Below the pieces are notes generated by a model. That model searched no databases and had not been told where the DNA came from. It saw only the letters and a list, made by a program, of their open reading frames with translations. A stretch of DNA of 8,191 bases from a bacterium (lineage in GTDB: Bacteria; UBP13; UBA5359), in NCBI GenBank assembly GCA_028699365.1, contig JAQVUQ010000105.1, positions 1 through 8,191 on the forward strand, in the 5' to 3' direction. The position numbers were made by a program, and so were the translations under genes. This document shows positions 6,371-8,191 of the stretch, in pieces; positions within the stretch are counted from its first letter, which is position 1, and each line of letters starts with the position of its first letter.

Positions 6371-7673
6371 TTTGTACCTTATTCAGCATATCCAGCAAAG
6401 CGGATACGATAGTCTCTGCGGCGCTCTCATCCAGGCAACTGCTGAGACTGGTTGGCGTAACTTCATATCCACCTTCATCGAAGGCCTGCCGGGTCGGGAT
6501 ATATCCCTGATAGCCGTTGGCATACGCCGCCAACATTGTCTTAGTGAAAGGCGATCCGGCTTTGGTGTCCAGCGCCAGATCGGCAAACGGTTCTCCCGGT
6601 ATGGTAGCCATGGCCACATCCCCGACGGCGATGGCCTGAAGCGGCAGCACGGCCGGGGCATCCTGCATCTCGGCCAGCTTGAGCAACTCGGATGCATAGA
6701 CGCTTTCGCCCAGTCCGTCCACCAGCGCTTCCTTCTTTCCTTCGTTCCTGACCAGCACCTCCCGGGCGTTTGCCAGAGCCTGAGGTGAAACGTAGCGGTG
6801 AGGTATCTCGATCTCGCCGGCTACCGCCCGCACCTCTCCCTCAGCGACAGGCGATGCCGATTCGGACACTGGAATGACAGCTTCCAGAAGCATGCGGCCC
6901 AGTCTCTCCACTTCAGGGAAACCTCGTCCCTGCCTGGGATTATAGACGTCTATATGATTGACGTTTCCGGTGGCGCCATTGAAGAATATGGCCGTGCCGC
7001 CGAAGCGGTCCTCCAGGCCATCCACCAGAACGCCTGGCCAGTCACGAGAGTAAAGGAAATTATCACCGGCCAGAATGGCGGGATGATTGGCATAATTGAC
7101 CAGCGTGGCTATCCTCTCGCCATTAGGGGCATCGAAATTCAGAACTATGATTTCGGAGTCTTTACGCCCCACCGGGCCTTCCACCTGGGCAGGATCAAGC
7201 CCCTCCCAGTTCATGTGCAGCGAGCCGTCCTTCATCCTGATGCGCCGGATATGCCCCATGTCATCGCACGCACCGGTGCCCAGGCTGATGGTGACGTCCG
7301 TCATGGAACCGAGCGCCGCCACGCCGGCATCCGCTGCAGTCTCAAACATGCGTGCCATGTACGCCGAGTCACTCTCATAAAAAAGATCGGTAGCCGGTCC
7401 GGCATGATTGTGAATAGCCGCCACCAGGATACTGCCCTCCGGCAGCCCGGTGCGCCCGGCCAGTTCCGTTCTTATCGTCTTTGCCTGGTCGTTCTTGACG
7501 GCACAGATATCCAGAGATATCAGCAGAACGCTATGCTTACCGTCACCCACGGCCAGCGCCCGGCAAAAGAGCGGATCATGAATCCCCTTTGCACCCTCAA
7601 CCCTGGTGTTGCCCTCCATCATCAGCCCTGTCGGCGGAGTGATATCCATCTTTACTATGCCCGCTTTAAACAT
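6351..7673 (-). CDS. Neutral/alkaline ceramidase-like hydrolase (PF04734 N-terminal domain type), cytoplasmic
   Basis: The 440-residue protein begins directly with the domain (MFKAGIVKMDITPPTG). It continues through DPLFCRALAV, LISLDICAV, AAIHNHAGPATD (His88, His90), NYANHPAIL (196-198 NHP), SRDWPG and FFNGATGNVN. This is the order of motifs in the neutral ceramidase N-terminal domain, where the histidines bind zinc and HTHSGP-like loops line the active site. Here HTHSGP is HNHAGP. There is no signal peptide, unlike true secreted ceramidases, so the substrate is probably not an outer lipid. Hydrolysis of an N-acyl or N-acetyl amino sugar made by the neighbours is one guess. The start at 7673 is set by GGAGGG about 7 nt upstream; the in-frame ATG at 7754 falls in the -35 region. 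The last residues (SLKTEV) are encoded by repeat copy 1. Confidence 0.85.
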   Translation of the reverse strand: MFKAGIVKMDITPPTGLMMEGNTRVEGAKGIHDPLFCRALAVGDGKHSVLLISLDICAVKNDQAKTIRTELAGRTGLPEGSILVAAIHNHAGPATDLFYESDSAYMARMFETAADAGVAALGSMTDVTISLGTGACDDMGHIRRIRMKDGSLHMNWEGLDPAQVEGPVGRKDSEIIVLNFDAPNGERIATLVNYANHPAILAGDNFLYSRDWPGVLVDGLEDRFGGTAIFFNGATGNVNHIDVYNPRQGRGFPEVERLGRMLLEAVIPVSESASPVAEGEVRAVAGEIEIPHRYVSPQALANAREVLVRNEGKKEALVDGLGESVYASELLKLAEMQDAPAVLPLQAIAVGDVAMATIPGEPFADLALDTKAGSPFTKTMLAAYANGYQGYIPTRQAFDEGGYEVTPTSLSSCLDESAAETIVSALLDMLNKVQSLKTEV

Positions 7674-7691
7674 ACGATTTTCCCTCCGGTC

Positions 7692-7726
7692 TGGCTGTAA
7701 GCCTAATGCAGTTCCTCTTACAGCCA
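7692..7726 (-). promoter_or_regulatory. Leader palindrome before the ceramidase-like gene
   Basis: TGGCTGTAAG (7692-7701) and CTTACAGCCA (7717-7726) are perfect complements around a 15-nt loop. The palindrome lies between the candidate -10 box and the ribosome binding site, so it covers the likely transcription start. It could be an operator, or a leader hairpin that limits ribosome access. Confidence 0.4.
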
Positions 7727-7754
7727 ATTTATCAGATAATTTCCAATAAGTCAA
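7726..7754 (-). promoter_or_regulatory. Candidate promoter of the ceramidase-like gene
   Basis: TTGACT (7749-7754) and TAAATT (7726-7731) on the minus strand are 17 nt apart in an AT-rich stretch. Transcription would begin near 7719, about 45 nt before the ATG at 7673. It would let the ceramidase, aminotransferase and oxidoreductase genes be transcribed independently of the ROK gene. Confidence 0.5.
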
Positions 7755-7758
7755 TACA

Positions 7759-7779
7759 TCGATAGCCTACGGCTATCGA
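7759..7779. repeat. Short perfect hairpin adjoining repeat copy 2
   Basis: TCGATAGCC (7759-7767) and GGCTATCGA (7771-7779) form a 9-bp stem with a TAC loop. It abuts the left end of the repeat element at 7780 and lies just upstream of the candidate promoter of the next gene. No T-run follows. Confidence 0.5.
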
Positions 7780-7921
7780 GTCTGAAGGCTGAAGGCTGAA
7801 GGCTGAAGTAGTTACGCTCGGGCAAACTTCTTTGGTCTTTCGTCCGGGCTTACTTCTCAGACATAATTAAGGCTTTTGGTTCGTGCATGAGCGTGCTCCT
7901 TCAGCCTTAAAAGCTTCAGCC
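7780..7921. repeat. MITE-like intergenic element, copy 2 (about 142 bp)
   Basis: The left end (7780-7819) has one GTCTGAA and three GGCTGAA heptads, then GTAGTTACGCTC. The right end (7889-7921) is GAGCGTGCTCC followed by TTCAGCC units in inverse orientation. The interior aligns with copy 1 with scattered differences: shared runs include GGCA, CTTT, GTCC and TACTT in the same order. One extra heptad on the left, compared with copy 1, shows the tandem unit varies in number. No gene lies within it. Confidence 0.65.
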
Positions 7922-7922
7922 T

Positions 7923-7965
7923 GTCTACGAGGTGTAGGCTCCCAAGGAGTCTACACCTCGTAGAC
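7923..7965 (-). repeat. Long hairpin overlapping the stop codon of the ROK gene, possible transcription end
   Basis: The arms at 7923-7937 and 7951-7965 are perfect 15-nt complements, with an inner CTCC/GGAG stem. The 5' arm in the transcript is the last four sense codons of the ROK gene plus its stop codon. The hairpin probably marks the end of that transcript or protects it, but no T-run follows, so intrinsic termination is not shown. Confidence 0.55.
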
Positions 7966-8191
7966 CTCTCTCAGAGCCAGAGCGGCCGCACCCAGAGCGG
8001 CTCCGTTTCGCATGGAAGAAACCCGAACGGTCAGTTCACGTAAAGAAGAGCCTACGGCATGAGCCGCCAGATCCCGGCGCGCGCTTTCCACCAGAGGAGA
8101 GCCTTCCCAGGCGAGAGGGCCGGCAAAGATCAGCATGCGCGGATTGAAAAGATTGACGGCGTTGGCTACGGCCATGCCGATATGTCCGCCT
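7951..8191 (-). CDS. ROK family protein (sugar kinase or repressor), C-terminus only, cut by window edge
   Basis: The frame is open from the right window edge to a TAG at 7951 and encodes the last 79 or so residues. GGHIGMAVANAVNLFNPRMLIFAGPL is the well-known ROK signature region (compare G-x-x-x-ANxxNxFNPxxIxxGG). It is followed by a typical C-terminal helix pair with SSMRNGAALGAAAL. ROK proteins are cytoplasmic sugar kinases (glucokinase, ManNAc kinase, kanosamine kinase RifN) or sugar-responsive repressors with an N-terminal helix-turn-helix. The ATP and sugar sites and any DNA-binding domain are outside the window, so kinase and repressor cannot be told apart. It is the first gene of the minus-strand run seen here and is separated from the next gene by repeat copy 2 and its flanking hairpins. 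Confidence 0.88.
   Translation of the reverse strand, partial: GGHIGMAVANAVNLFNPRMLIFAGPLAWEGSPLVESARRDLAAHAVGSSLRELTVRVSSMRNGAALGAAALALREVYEV

Noticed and set aside
6798-7700. Plus-strand open frame of 300 codons opposite the ceramidase-like gene
   Set aside because: It is an antisense shadow with no family resemblance.
7674-7754. N-terminal extension of the ceramidase-like protein from the ATG at 7754
   Set aside because: The extension has no domain content and overlaps the candidate promoter. The ATG at 7673 has a strong ribosome binding site and matches the domain start.
7780-7808. Heptad tandem repeat considered as a CRISPR array or coding repeat
   Set aside because: Units are 7 nt without spacers, and the same heptads form the inverted ends of a roughly 140-bp element.

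Overview
The window is about 8.2 kb of bacterial DNA, mostly about 50-55% GC by eye, with ATG starts and strong GGAGG-type ribosome binding sites on most genes. The gene content is a zinc/corrinoid-type UroD-family methyltransferase, DUF4143- and DUF234-type ATPases, a Gfo/Idh/MocA oxidoreductase, a DegT aminotransferase, a ceramidase-fold hydrolase and a ROK protein. It would fit an anaerobic or environmental bacterium with much accessory sugar metabolism. I cannot name the phylum from the sequence.

Left part (1-2420): the 5' end of an AAA ATPase runs off the left edge on the minus strand. It diverges from a decayed second ATPase on the plus strand (285-1386), which keeps its C-terminal DUF234 region but has lost the Walker A N-terminus and has a frameshift. 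A complete UroD-family methyltransferase gene on the minus strand converges on it.

Middle part (2421-3775): an AT-rich Fic AMP-transferase-type gene stands alone between unusual palindromic sequences. Its stop codon lies in the first core of a 59-nt imperfect palindrome with the architecture of an integron attC site. Its start has no Shine-Dalgarno sequence but has a promoter placed for a leaderless mRNA, and a 26-nt palindrome covers that promoter. I read this as a probable captured, self-regulated gene cassette. This is the most interesting part of the window.

Right part (3776-8191): four minus-strand genes lie in the order ROK protein (only its C-terminus inside the window), ceramidase-like hydrolase, DegT/StrS aminotransferase and Gfo/Idh/MocA dehydrogenase. 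Dehydrogenase plus aminotransferase plus ROK kinase is the enzyme set used to make 3-amino sugars such as kanosamine (RifL/RifK/RifN, or NtdC/NtdA). An amino-sugar or amino-cyclitol function is therefore a reasonable inference. The intergenic spaces here hold two diverged copies of a roughly 140-bp element with heptad-built terminal inverted repeats, and several perfect hairpins. One repeat copy supplies the last codons of the hydrolase. The other contains a near copy of the aminotransferase start region.
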